This document shows positions 20,553 through 29,778 of a stretch of 64,000 bases of DNA, one piece after another. Source of the DNA: Muribaculaceae bacterium (GTDB lineage: Bacteria; Bacteroidota; Bacteroidia; Bacteroidales; Muribaculaceae); assembly GCA_022484565.1 (NCBI GenBank), contig JAKVKZ010000005.1, positions 1-64,000 of the forward strand. Direction: 5' to 3'. How positions within the stretch are numbered: the stretch's first letter is position 1; each line of letters opens with the position of its first letter. The notes beneath the pieces were generated by a model. It ran no database searches. It was not told where the DNA came from and was given only the letters and a program-made list of their open reading frames with translations. The position numbers were made by a program, and so were the translations under genes.

Positions 20553-23500
20553 TTAGCGTTTAACAATCAATTTTTTAGTTTCTCGAATATTATTTTCATT
20601 ATATAATACTACTACATATACACCAGGCGTCATATTGCTGGTGCTAATCTGATAAGAGTTCAGCCCATTCACATTAAAATCAGAAATGAGGCGTCCCATC
20701 AAATCATACACACGGAGTGATGTGGCTTTATCAAAGCTACAATTCACATCTTGACCTTGATTTACAGGATTCGGGTAAACTTTCATATTATCTTTTACGA
20801 TAGCCACATCCTGCAAACCGGATTTTGCCTTTGCTTTACCAACAAATGTGACAACCGATGTGCCCGACATCTTATACAATGAGCCATATTTCACAGCTGG
20901 ATAGCACTTCAGATTATCACCTTCAGCATCCGAAGTCACATAAGGCGTAAATTCAGGAATAGTGTAATCAGGATTAAAATTATTTACATCTAATTTTATG
21001 CTGACATCGCTTGTTGAAGCATTCACTGCAACAAAAACCACATTATTCGTTATTGAGTCGTAATATCCTGTCACCATCTGATTCGTTACGGCATTCTCAT
21101 CGCTCAAATTGTCGGAGCGGTCAACATCAATGCGTACCATTCCCGGACGTATAAACCTTGAATAGTTACCTAAAGTATATAACAATTTTGTAGTTCTGTA
21201 TATGCCATCGGTCTTAGTAGTGTTGAGTGCGTAAGGTATCAGGACGTACCTGTCTTCCGACGACCAGTCAGTGCCAAAAACTGTCCACCATTGCCATGCT
21301 GATGCATTGGCAAGTTTCAAATCATTATGGATAATTCGTGCCAAAGAAATGCCCGATTCCATTGGCGTTAATGTACTGTTTGTATGGCCAAATTTATATC
21401 CATCACCAAGAAGGCTATATTCAGTTTCCCAATAATCAAGACCCATTGATTTAATTCTTGTCCCTAATTGCGCTCTTTTTTGGCACAAGTCGGAAGCGCT
21501 GCCATCAGTCCAATAGCTGTGTGATGTTGGAATCATCGCCAACTTCGACAGCTTGCCAAAATAATCTGCACCACTCGGCGACCATAAATCATTAAGCTGG
21601 TCAGAAGCATAACCGCCACTCGACAACAAAGAATTAATGCTTCCAGCCTCACCCACAACTATCTTGGCATCGGTGTTATTGGACTCAAATGCAGAATTTA
21701 TGGCAACTACCACGTCATGGATTTCAGCATTAGTCCATGGGCTTCCTTCCTGTGAAATTGTACCGCCAGATGAACTTGGACTCCACTCGTATTGAGGTTC
21801 ATTCAAAGGACTGATATATCCTATTTTAATGCCATTTTCATTAAAGTGGTTCACCACCTTGGCAAGAAAATCGCCATAAGCGCCATATTTATCCGATTTC
21901 AATATCGTGCTGTGCCCATCGCCATATTCCTTGAAGCCAAGACCTCTTTTAGTGAACTGCACTGGAGGACAATTCTGCCACCCCATAATTTCGGCATGAT
22001 ATGTTTTTGCAGCTTTCTCCACGAACCATTGCTGACCGGCCTGCTTTGTCCAGTCGTAAGTTCCGTCGGCATTCAGGAAACATTCAGTCCTTGCCATGAC
22101 TGTTGAAATTCTGCTGGCATCACCTTGTTCAGCTGTGCCAGAGCCAATATTGAATCTCCATAGCGACAACCCGATGCCCTTTGGATTACCATCAGCATCA
22201 TTTTCCGTGCTTAACAGAAGCTCAGCCAAAGCATCTTTCTTTTGCTCAGGGAAATATTTGCCAACGTATGCACCGTCCCAAGCGTCAGAAGCGCCAAAAT
22301 TCGACATCGTCTGCTCTTTTTTGCTTGCATCTGCTGTAAAACTAATGTATTTGGTCTCACTGTTGTTGAAATTCACTATCTGTGCAGATGTCAATTCTTC
22401 CTTATATGAATTCAGATTGCATATTTTATACGACAACCCGTCAACAGCATCTCCGAAGCAAATATTTGCACAAGGCAGAGTATTGACATCAGTCCTTGCT
22501 ATGACCAAAGAGGATACACCATTCACATATACTCTTATGGCAGCAGTTCCTTGAGCGGTATATGTCTGAACAAAAGCTATAGAATTCCATTCATTCTCAT
22601 TCAAGCCACCTATTGCTCCTTCCTTTACCACCGTCTGTTCTCCATCAATCGATGAAACAAACTGCAAATCCCATTTACCACTTGATTTACCCATCCGCAA
22701 TCCATAAAAATCGCCTCCAGCGGATTGATATTTCATAACATATTTGCTGCTGTCGGAGCTTGCAAAAGTCGAAGGTTTAAACAAAAAGGCTACAGTAGAT
22801 TTACTATTACCAATAAACGTTTCAGGCAATTTCAGGTAGCCTCCATCGTTGATTGATAGCGCAGAACCTTTTAACGCATCTTCAACAATCGCAGTATTGC
22901 TGCTGGTCAATATCTTCGTATTTCCTTTTGTGTCGATGTAATCATTCTGTAGAGGGAAATTTGAATAAGGTATTCCTGATACGAATGGAGCAGGAACTGA
23001 GTCCTCACCTGCCATCAAAGCTTGTATCTGATTGTCCGATAGTACTGAATGGTAAATCTGTATATTGGATATACGTCCCGACATCGGATAACCATTCTCA
23101 GGTTCATTGCCGACATACCATCTGATTGTATTGAAATCCGACAATTTTGTCAGCATCATCGTTTCAGCACTTTGTACTCCATTCTTGTAAAGTTTAACCT
23201 TATTTCCACTAAATACTACGGCAAAATGATTCCAAGTTCCATCCGCAGTGTTGTCGGCCCCCACACTCTTATATATTGAATATGGCTTATTGTCTAAATT
23301 CAGAGCCGTTTGGTCATTCCAAGTAGTTTTTGTGGTGAGATAAACATTACTTTCATCAGCAGCCGCAAAACAGAAAATTCTGGCCCAGTATGAATTAATG
23401 TTGTCTGATTCCCTTTTAACCCAAAAGGAAATTGTCATATCATCATTTAATGGTGAACTTGCGAATTTCAAGCATCCTTTTTGGCTTGCCGAAAATGACA

Positions 23501-23699
23501 TCACATTGCATTTGCGGTCGGAATCGTATACCACTGTCGCGCCATTAAGCAACGTTGTAGTTGCATTGCCAAGGACGTCTTTAGCTGTACCGTCAGCAAA
23601 ATTGATGTTGGCATAGTGCTTGTATTCGCCATAATTAGTACTTGCCTTTACTGAAAAGGCAAGTACTATAAAAGCTATTACAACTAAAAATTTATTCAT
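20553..23699 (-). CDS. LamG-LamG-GH30 secreted enzyme with T9SS tail
   Basis: Signal peptide about 1-19. Two concanavalin A-like/LamG domains (about 25-230 and 235-445) carry MTISFWVKRESDN, ADGTWNHFAVVFSGNKVKLY and NEWNSIAFVQTY. The GH30 catalytic region (about 450-955) starts QTMSNFGASDAWDGAYVG, with acid/base E634 in SPLNEPQYEW and nucleophile E760 in YWETEYS. A classic T9SS type A tail (about 970-1048) has VYPNPVNQGQDV, RVYDLMGRLI and MTPGVYVVVLY. It should cleave a beta-linked galactan or related glucan-type backbone at the cell surface. It sits 9 bp after the glycan-binding lipoprotein gene in the SusC/D operon, the usual place for the surface endo-enzyme. Confidence 0.88.
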   Translation of the reverse strand: MNKFLVVIAFIVLAFSVKASTNYGEYKHYANINFADGTAKDVLGNATTTLLNGATVVYDSDRKCNVMSFSASQKGCLKFASSPLNDDMTISFWVKRESDNINSYWARIFCFAAADESNVYLTTKTTWNDQTALNLDNKPYSIYKSVGADNTADGTWNHFAVVFSGNKVKLYKNGVQSAETMMLTKLSDFNTIRWYVGNEPENGYPMSGRISNIQIYHSVLSDNQIQALMAGEDSVPAPFVSGIPYSNFPLQNDYIDTKGNTKILTSSNTAIVEDALKGSALSINDGGYLKLPETFIGNSKSTVAFLFKPSTFASSDSSKYVMKYQSAGGDFYGLRMGKSSGKWDLQFVSSIDGEQTVVKEGAIGGLNENEWNSIAFVQTYTAQGTAAIRVYVNGVSSLVIARTDVNTLPCANICFGDAVDGLSYKICNLNSYKEELTSAQIVNFNNSETKYISFTADASKKEQTMSNFGASDAWDGAYVGKYFPEQKKDALAELLLSTENDADGNPKGIGLSLWRFNIGSGTAEQGDASRISTVMARTECFLNADGTYDWTKQAGQQWFVEKAAKTYHAEIMGWQNCPPVQFTKRGLGFKEYGDGHSTILKSDKYGAYGDFLAKVVNHFNENGIKIGYISPLNEPQYEWSPSSSGGTISQEGSPWTNAEIHDVVVAINSAFESNNTDAKIVVGEAGSINSLLSSGGYASDQLNDLWSPSGADYFGKLSKLAMIPTSHSYWTDGSASDLCQKRAQLGTRIKSMGLDYWETEYSLLGDGYKFGHTNSTLTPMESGISLARIIHNDLKLANASAWQWWTVFGTDWSSEDRYVLIPYALNTTKTDGIYRTTKLLYTLGNYSRFIRPGMVRIDVDRSDNLSDENAVTNQMVTGYYDSITNNVVFVAVNASTSDVSIKLDVNNFNPDYTIPEFTPYVTSDAEGDNLKCYPAVKYGSLYKMSGTSVVTFVGKAKAKSGLQDVAIVKDNMKVYPNPVNQGQDVNCSFDKATSLRVYDLMGRLISDFNVNGLNSYQISTSNMTPGVYVVVLYNENNIRETKKLIVKR

Positions 23700-23708
23700 T
23701 AATAATTT

Positions 23709-24812
23709 TTATTTGATTGTTACTATCAGTTGCGCTGATAGTGTATATTTAGGATCTGAATTTCCAAGAAGTGACATTGAAATGTTATAGGTCACCTGCT
23801 TAGAGGTAAAGTCCACCGACGTCACGCCACTGGTCTGATTCACTCCGCCGACTGTGACAGCATAGTTCGTACCGTCAGTCAACGATGAATTGTTTTCCAA
23901 TACCACAAACTCAGGCTTTAATGAAGTCAAATCAGTTCCGTCGGGCAAGCTCAGCACAGCATCGAATTTATCGTACGATGCTGTCTCACGTGTTATAGTG
24001 GCTTTATAGTCCGTGCCACCGACATTCACCGAGAATGATGTGATTTCCGGTATCATCAGTGCTGCCATATTATATTCCGTAGTATTGCCCGAGGCAGTCA
24101 CTACCTTGAATTTCTGTACAGCCAGTTTGCCGCTCGCATCTGTAAAGCTAACCACACGCGTAGCTGTCGAACCCGACACTAACTCGTATTCTGTATTGTC
24201 AGTCGGGTCTATCCAATATAAGTTAGCCAATGAAGAAGCTAAACGGAATGTCGTGGTCAATTTCTTCAACTTTGAAAGCAGGCTGAATTTCTTCCATGAC
24301 TCAAATATCAGCGGGCACACAACTGTGGTGCCATCAACAAACTTGCCGGCTGCCTCATACGCCGAATTTGAATATTCTGCCATGTTATAGAAATTGGAGA
24401 TGCTGAACTGGTCCAATCCACCATTGGTGGCCTTAACCACTACCGTACTCTCCGATGACTTCGACACAATCGTCCCGTCATCCTTTATTGATGAGGCTAC
24501 CCAAGTGACTTTATATTCACCAGGTTCCTGATAGGAATATGAGAACAGACCGTCAGAGGTAGCAGCATATCCTGTTGCGCCGCTTTCTCCATACACATGA
24601 CCTTTATCGCCAGTGAATATGACAAAATTCTGACCAGCACCAGTACTCTTAAAATTCACAGTCTCGAATACCTCAAAGAATGATTTATCCGAATCCTGCG
24701 CAATCTTAAAACTTGCATCAGGCTCGACATAAAGGTCATCGATATATTTGTCAGTACATCCGCAAAAAGCAGACAATACTAATAAACTCAATATTATTAC
24801 ATTGATTTTCAT
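23709..24812 (-). CDS. Surface glycan-binding lipoprotein (SusE/SusF position)
   Basis: Lipoprotein signal with cysteine in SAFCGC near residue 19. An N-terminal PKD-like domain (about 35-130) has FVIFTGDKGHVYG and SYSYQEPGEYKVTW. Further beta-rich repeats end the protein; the segment VQKFKVVTASGNTTEYNMA is typical of DUF5018-like repeats in such proteins. It follows SusD by 12 bp and precedes the GH30 gene by 9 bp. I infer it binds the polysaccharide at the outer membrane surface. Sequence similarity in this class is low, so the call rests on the lipobox, domain type and operon position. Confidence 0.8.
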   Translation of the reverse strand: MKINVIILSLLVLSAFCGCTDKYIDDLYVEPDASFKIAQDSDKSFFEVFETVNFKSTGAGQNFVIFTGDKGHVYGESGATGYAATSDGLFSYSYQEPGEYKVTWVASSIKDDGTIVSKSSESTVVVKATNGGLDQFSISNFYNMAEYSNSAYEAAGKFVDGTTVVCPLIFESWKKFSLLSKLKKLTTTFRLASSLANLYWIDPTDNTEYELVSGSTATRVVSFTDASGKLAVQKFKVVTASGNTTEYNMAALMIPEITSFSVNVGGTDYKATITRETASYDKFDAVLSLPDGTDLTSLKPEFVVLENNSSLTDGTNYAVTVGGVNQTSGVTSVDFTSKQVTYNISMSLLGNSDPKYTLSAQLIVTIK

Positions 24813-24824
24813 TTGTTCTTTTTT

Positions 24825-26570
24825 TTAATAACCGAAATTCTGCTTTATTATTCCGTTGGAAATATACACTTCTTTCTGAGGAATAGGGAAGATTTCATTA
24901 ACGCCCTTTCTGAAATATGTACCACGATGGCGCGTGCCACCGGCAGCATCCGATACTTCATGGTTCTTCATGTATTCCATCCTTTGAGAGACAGTGCCAA
25001 GACGGCATATCTCAAACCAGCGGTCGAATTCTCCTGCCATCTCTATCCTCTTCTCCTTGAGGATGGCATTCCGAATTATGTCCTGTGGAGCCAAGCTCAG
25101 CAACTTGAAGTTTGATGCTGACACCTTCTGATATTTAGCGGTGGTTTCCGAAGTAAACAACTTCTGTGCTCTTGCACGTACCTTATTTACCATTTCCACT
25201 GCATGCTCAGTGTCGCCTGTCTCATTCAGTGCCTCTGCATAAATCAACAGAGCTTCCGCATACCTCATAATCACATAATTTCTCATTCCTGCACCTCCTT
25301 CGGAAGTCGTTGTGAAATATTTTGTGAACTGAAGCATATCACCAACGCCATACCACCATCCGGAAACTTCAAATGAAACGCCATTGTCAAGTTTAAAATA
25401 CTCATTTATGTTTCTGTCGCCGATAGTGAACATCTGGCGGGGATCATTAGCAAATTGGTCAAGCAGGTCTTTCGTCGGGACAACGTATAAATCGCTCGTT
25501 TGGCTCTGGTCATTAATGTAGCCATTGAGTCTCCATTTTTCATCAACTGTTGAACCCGAACCAGAATAATCATATTGGTTTATCTCGATAAGTGGCTCTT
25601 CGCTGAATTCGCCGGAAACTCTGAAAAGTTTGTCGAAAGCATAAAGTCCGTGGGTATTGCATACATTCACGCCCGACAGCACTGTACTCTTCGTCATGTC
25701 TTTAGGCAATACCATTCTCTGGGCAAATTCATCCCACGTCTCAGTTCCGCTGTAATTAGCATCGAATTTAATCAGGTCGTTGACGCTGATGTCCTTGCCG
25801 TCGATGAAATATTTGCCTATTTCCACAGCTTCCTTCATCTTTGCAGCCTTGTCAATGGTTTTCGTTGGAACTCCACTTGAGGCTTCATATAAAAGCACCT
25901 TCATAAGCAGTCCCAATCCGCCGCCAGCGTCTATCTGTCCTGCTTGCGAAGTCTGATATCTATTCTTTTCAAGCAATAATATAGATTCCCTCAAGTCCTT
26001 TTCGATATACGCATAGGTCTCGTCAAGAGTAGAACGTGGAACAACGAGACTACCCAGTTCTTGAGTCTCCGGCTGGATGGAAACACCACCGAATGTCTTG
26101 ACAAGATTAAAGTAGAACAGTGCTCTGAGCAACTTTGCCTGGCCATAGACCATCCTTATCTCACGCTGGTTCTGCACCAAAGCCGTATCATAATCCACAT
26201 AAGGAATTGAGCGGATTATCTGGTTGACAATATTTATTCCCCTATAATTTATTTGATATCTTGATAGAATATAGGGATTATCCGTGTTGAACGTGAAATT
26301 CACAATATCACTTACATTTCCTGCTGTCACATCCTGCATAGTCCAGCAGTCATCACTTATCGCATCGCCAAAAAGCACTTCGCTGCTCTGATATTGCTGG
26401 TTCTGAAGCACATCGAATGCTGAATTCAGCGCATACCTTAAATTATTGATATTCTTGTAGAACACCACATCTTCCACATTACCTTTATGCTCTCCATCGT
26501 AAAAGTCAGAGCAGGAGCACATCATTGCTGCTATCAAGCAGACGGCAATATATATATATTTTCTTTTCAT
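24825..26570 (-). CDS. SusD/RagB family outer-membrane glycan-binding lipoprotein
   Basis: Partner lid of the adjacent SusC transporter. Lipobox MMCSC near residue 20, followed by SDFYDGEHKGNVEDVVFYKN. The TPR-rich SusD fold shows AKLLRALFYFNLVKTFGGV, the characteristic YAEALLIYAEALNETGD helix, and IRNAILKEKRIEMAGEFDRW near the C-terminus, all family hallmarks. 581 aa is a usual length. It starts 10 bp after SusC ends, in the order SusC-SusD-lipoprotein-GH30-X1X2. Confidence 0.95.
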   Translation of the reverse strand: MKRKYIYIAVCLIAAMMCSCSDFYDGEHKGNVEDVVFYKNINNLRYALNSAFDVLQNQQYQSSEVLFGDAISDDCWTMQDVTAGNVSDIVNFTFNTDNPYILSRYQINYRGINIVNQIIRSIPYVDYDTALVQNQREIRMVYGQAKLLRALFYFNLVKTFGGVSIQPETQELGSLVVPRSTLDETYAYIEKDLRESILLLEKNRYQTSQAGQIDAGGGLGLLMKVLLYEASSGVPTKTIDKAAKMKEAVEIGKYFIDGKDISVNDLIKFDANYSGTETWDEFAQRMVLPKDMTKSTVLSGVNVCNTHGLYAFDKLFRVSGEFSEEPLIEINQYDYSGSGSTVDEKWRLNGYINDQSQTSDLYVVPTKDLLDQFANDPRQMFTIGDRNINEYFKLDNGVSFEVSGWWYGVGDMLQFTKYFTTTSEGGAGMRNYVIMRYAEALLIYAEALNETGDTEHAVEMVNKVRARAQKLFTSETTAKYQKVSASNFKLLSLAPQDIIRNAILKEKRIEMAGEFDRWFEICRLGTVSQRMEYMKNHEVSDAAGGTRHRGTYFRKGVNEIFPIPQKEVYISNGIIKQNFGY

Positions 26571-26580
26571 TTCGATTATT

Positions 26581-29500
26581 TTAAAAATCCATTATAACGC
26601 CCATCGTATACGACCTTGATTGCGGATACACACCTTCGTCTATTCCCATGAACAGATTGCTTGAAGTGCCGACCTCAGGATCCATACCTGAATATTTCGT
26701 GAAAGTCAGTGGATTCGTCACGGTTAAATACGCCTTAAACGATGAAAGGAACTTGCTCTTTTCACACAATGCCTTAGGCAACGTGTAAGTAAGCTGTATC
26801 TGTTTTAAGCGCAGGTAGGAGCCACTTTCAATATAAAAATCGGAAGTTCTGAAATTTATCTCGTTTCTCGTTGGGTCAGTGCTCGGTGCAGGAACTGTAC
26901 CTCCCACATTTGGTCCCCAATGGTCTCTGTATGTCGTTCCCTGACCGCTTGTTGAAGGGCGGTAAACCTTTGAGAAATAATCGCTGGCTGAATTGGAAAA
27001 ACCGCCATTAGCCCAAGAACCGCCACTGTTTACACAAGAATACATGAAATATTTGGTAGCATTGAAAATGCTGTTGCCCTGCTCTCCATTGAAGAATAAT
27101 GACAAGTCAAAGTCCTTATATCCCAAATCGATATTAAAGGAATAGTACCAGCTTGGCTGCGGATTTCCTAAATATGTCTTGTCGTTGTCATCAATGACGC
27201 CATCCTTATTGACATCCACAAATTTCATGTCGCCGGGATTGTATTTATTATTTGAAGCGAATGTCGGCACTAATGCGTTGCCGTCGGCATCAAAATCCGA
27301 TTCTTTCATAAGTCCGTCTGTCTTCCATCCATAGAAACAGGCGATTGGTGCTCCCACTGTAGTCTTATTTGTATAACCCAAATTATTAGGACTGTTCAAA
27401 TAGCCACCGTAAATAGGCTCGCCTCTTGACCCTAATTTAGTCACCCTGTTCTTCACATAAGTTGCGTTTCCGCCAACTTCATAGCGGAATGAACCGATAT
27501 TGTCCTTATAGCTGGCTTGGAATTCAAATCCCTTATTCCTTACGCTGCCCGCATTCTGCATAGGCGTGTTGGGGTAACCGGCCATATATACGATAGGAAC
27601 AGCAATAAGCATATCCTTGGTGTCCTTTATGAAGAAATCCAAAGTTGTTGACAATCTGTTCTTCAGAATGTTGAAATCCAAACCTGCGCTGTAGGATTGG
27701 GTTCTCTCCCATTTTATATTCGGATTGCCGTATTGGGTAATTGAATATGCAGGTACGATTGATGGCACTCCTGTGCCGTAAATATACTGGCTTCCACTGG
27801 ATGACACCACAGTCTTATAGGCATAGTTGCCAATTTTGTTGTTTCCAAGCTGTCCCCAGCCCAATCTTACCTTCAACAATGAAATCCATTTGTATGGCTT
27901 CAAGAATGATTCTTCATTCAACTTCCATCCTATGGATGCGCTTGGGAAATATCCCCAACGGTTGGTCTTCGCAAACCTTGAGCAGGCATCAGCACGGAAA
28001 TTGACCTGCAACAGATATTTCTCAGCATAGTTGTAGCTTACACGTCCAAGCAAACTGAATGTGTTGCAGCCTTCTGTATATCCGCTTACTGCCCTTCCGT
28101 ATTGAGCAAAAGCCATGGCATCAAAGGAGTCATCGTAGCCGCCGTAGCCTGTTCCTGAAAAACTGTTGACATCAGTCTTATATTTTTCCATTGTTTGACC
28201 GACTGTCAAATCCAAATGGTTCTTACCGAATACATTGCTGTAAGTGGCGATGTTTTCCCAGCTGAAATTAGTTGTAGTCACTGGATAACGTGACACTGTA
28301 TATTGTATCGTTCCAACTGCCCTGTCGTTACCATTATATTTATTGAAGCCATCAATGTCAGAATTGTATGAGGTGTAGCTTGCACGAGTCACGAACTTAA
28401 GGCCCTTATAAATATCCCATGTCAAGTTCAACTGTCCCAAAAGGTTATTGTTGTACCAGTCATACGTTGCACGTCTTAACATCTCCACTGGAGTGCTCCA
28501 GTTATAGCTTCCTGAAACTGGGTCAATGATTGGGGTGAACGGGTTATAATCAATGGCTGTTTTCACAACGCCCCATTGTCCTTCAGGCACAACCGTTCTG
28601 TCCTCTCTTGAATATATAAGGTTTGCACCTACATTCACCTTATCACTAAGTTTCATATTAATCTTCATGTCAAGCGACTTACGCTGATAATCGGATTGCT
28701 TGATAATACCGTCAGTTCCCTGAATGCCTCCGCTCAGGTAATAGTTGAATCCTCCAGTGTTACCGGAAATCGACAAGTTTGCCTTGTATTGTGATGCGTT
28801 TTGTGTCACTTCGTCCCACCATGATGAAGGACATGTCTTAGCCAATGCCACTGCTGCTGAATTCATCACAAGATTACCTGCTGAATTCAATTCAGTCATA
28901 TTGCCCTGATTCTGCACATAGTCGCTGAATTTCGCATAATCAGTCTGCGACATCACGTCAGGCTTGTTTAAAACATTTTGTATTCCGTAATAACCACTGA
29001 AATTAATATCATATTTCTTGCTTCCGCCCTTTTTGGTAGTCACAAGTATTACACCGTTTGCGGCACGTGAACCGTAAATGGCAGCTGAGGCTGCATCTTT
29101 CAGCACCTCTATTGATTCTATATCATCGCTCGACAGATAATCAATCTTGTCCATTGCGATTCCGTCAACCACATATAATGGCTCAGAATTATTCACTGTG
29201 CCCATTCCTCGAATTCTGATTGATGTACTTGAACCAGGCGCGCCTGAATTTCTCACTACCTCCACACCCGACGCTTTTCCTTGCAGCGCCTGTGCCACTG
29301 AAGTCGTCGGCATACTCTGTATTTCTCCTGATTTGATGGAGGAAACTGCACCGGTCAAGTCGCTCTTCTTTTGCACACCATAACCAATGACAACTACTTC
29401 ATCAAGTTCAGAGGATGTCTCGAATAAGGTTATCTGCAGCGCGTTGCCGCCTGCTTTCCAGTCCACATGCTGTGTCTTGTAGCCCACATAGCTTATCGTC

Positions 29501-29703
29501 ACCTTGGCTGTCTGGGCTGTTGTAGTCATAGCAAATTTACCGTCTAAGTCCGTCACTGTCTGTAATTTCTGCCCTTCTACCTTGACATTGGCTCCGATTA
29601 TCGGCTCATGAGTTGAACCGTCAATCACAGTTCCAGCTATCTCGGCTCCATAAACCGGCAACAGACTAATAAAACATAATATTACCAGTATTATTCTGTT
29701 CAT
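26581..29703 (-). CDS. SusC/RagA TonB-dependent oligosaccharide transporter
   Basis: Imports oligosaccharides across the outer membrane with SusD. Signal peptide about 1-19, carboxypeptidase-regulatory-like domain about 21-100 (GTVIDGSTHEPIIGANVKV), then a plug (VVVIGYGVQKKSDLTGAV, ALQGKASGVEVVRN, IRIRGMGTVNNSEPLYVVDG) and a 22-strand barrel to the C-terminus (SRSYTMGVIMDF). 1040 aa is a normal size. There is no operator or good -7 box in the 75 bp upstream; instead a strong hairpin at 29718-29764 separates it from the ELWxxDGT gene. It is probably expressed by read-through from the promoter at 31668. Confidence 0.96.
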   Translation of the reverse strand: MNRIILVILCFISLLPVYGAEIAGTVIDGSTHEPIIGANVKVEGQKLQTVTDLDGKFAMTTTAQTAKVTISYVGYKTQHVDWKAGGNALQITLFETSSELDEVVVIGYGVQKKSDLTGAVSSIKSGEIQSMPTTSVAQALQGKASGVEVVRNSGAPGSSTSIRIRGMGTVNNSEPLYVVDGIAMDKIDYLSSDDIESIEVLKDAASAAIYGSRAANGVILVTTKKGGSKKYDINFSGYYGIQNVLNKPDVMSQTDYAKFSDYVQNQGNMTELNSAGNLVMNSAAVALAKTCPSSWWDEVTQNASQYKANLSISGNTGGFNYYLSGGIQGTDGIIKQSDYQRKSLDMKINMKLSDKVNVGANLIYSREDRTVVPEGQWGVVKTAIDYNPFTPIIDPVSGSYNWSTPVEMLRRATYDWYNNNLLGQLNLTWDIYKGLKFVTRASYTSYNSDIDGFNKYNGNDRAVGTIQYTVSRYPVTTTNFSWENIATYSNVFGKNHLDLTVGQTMEKYKTDVNSFSGTGYGGYDDSFDAMAFAQYGRAVSGYTEGCNTFSLLGRVSYNYAEKYLLQVNFRADACSRFAKTNRWGYFPSASIGWKLNEESFLKPYKWISLLKVRLGWGQLGNNKIGNYAYKTVVSSSGSQYIYGTGVPSIVPAYSITQYGNPNIKWERTQSYSAGLDFNILKNRLSTTLDFFIKDTKDMLIAVPIVYMAGYPNTPMQNAGSVRNKGFEFQASYKDNIGSFRYEVGGNATYVKNRVTKLGSRGEPIYGGYLNSPNNLGYTNKTTVGAPIACFYGWKTDGLMKESDFDADGNALVPTFASNNKYNPGDMKFVDVNKDGVIDDNDKTYLGNPQPSWYYSFNIDLGYKDFDLSLFFNGEQGNSIFNATKYFMYSCVNSGGSWANGGFSNSASDYFSKVYRPSTSGQGTTYRDHWGPNVGGTVPAPSTDPTRNEINFRTSDFYIESGSYLRLKQIQLTYTLPKALCEKSKFLSSFKAYLTVTNPLTFTKYSGMDPEVGTSSNLFMGIDEGVYPQSRSYTMGVIMDF

Positions 29704-29717
29704 TTTTATTGAAAATT

Positions 29718-29764
29718 AACAAGGCATCTGCATATCAATTCAATATGACCACAGATGCCTTGTT
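29718..29764 (-). terminator. Hairpin between the ELWxxDGT gene and SusC
   Basis: AACAAGGCATCTG pairs perfectly with CAGATGCCTTGTT across a 21-nt loop. It lies between the stop codon at 29779 and the SusC start at 29703 and fills most of the gap. As SusC has no visible promoter of its own, this may be a partial terminator or a processing site that sets a step in expression. Confidence 0.7.
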
Positions 29765-29778
29765 TGATTATGTTCTGA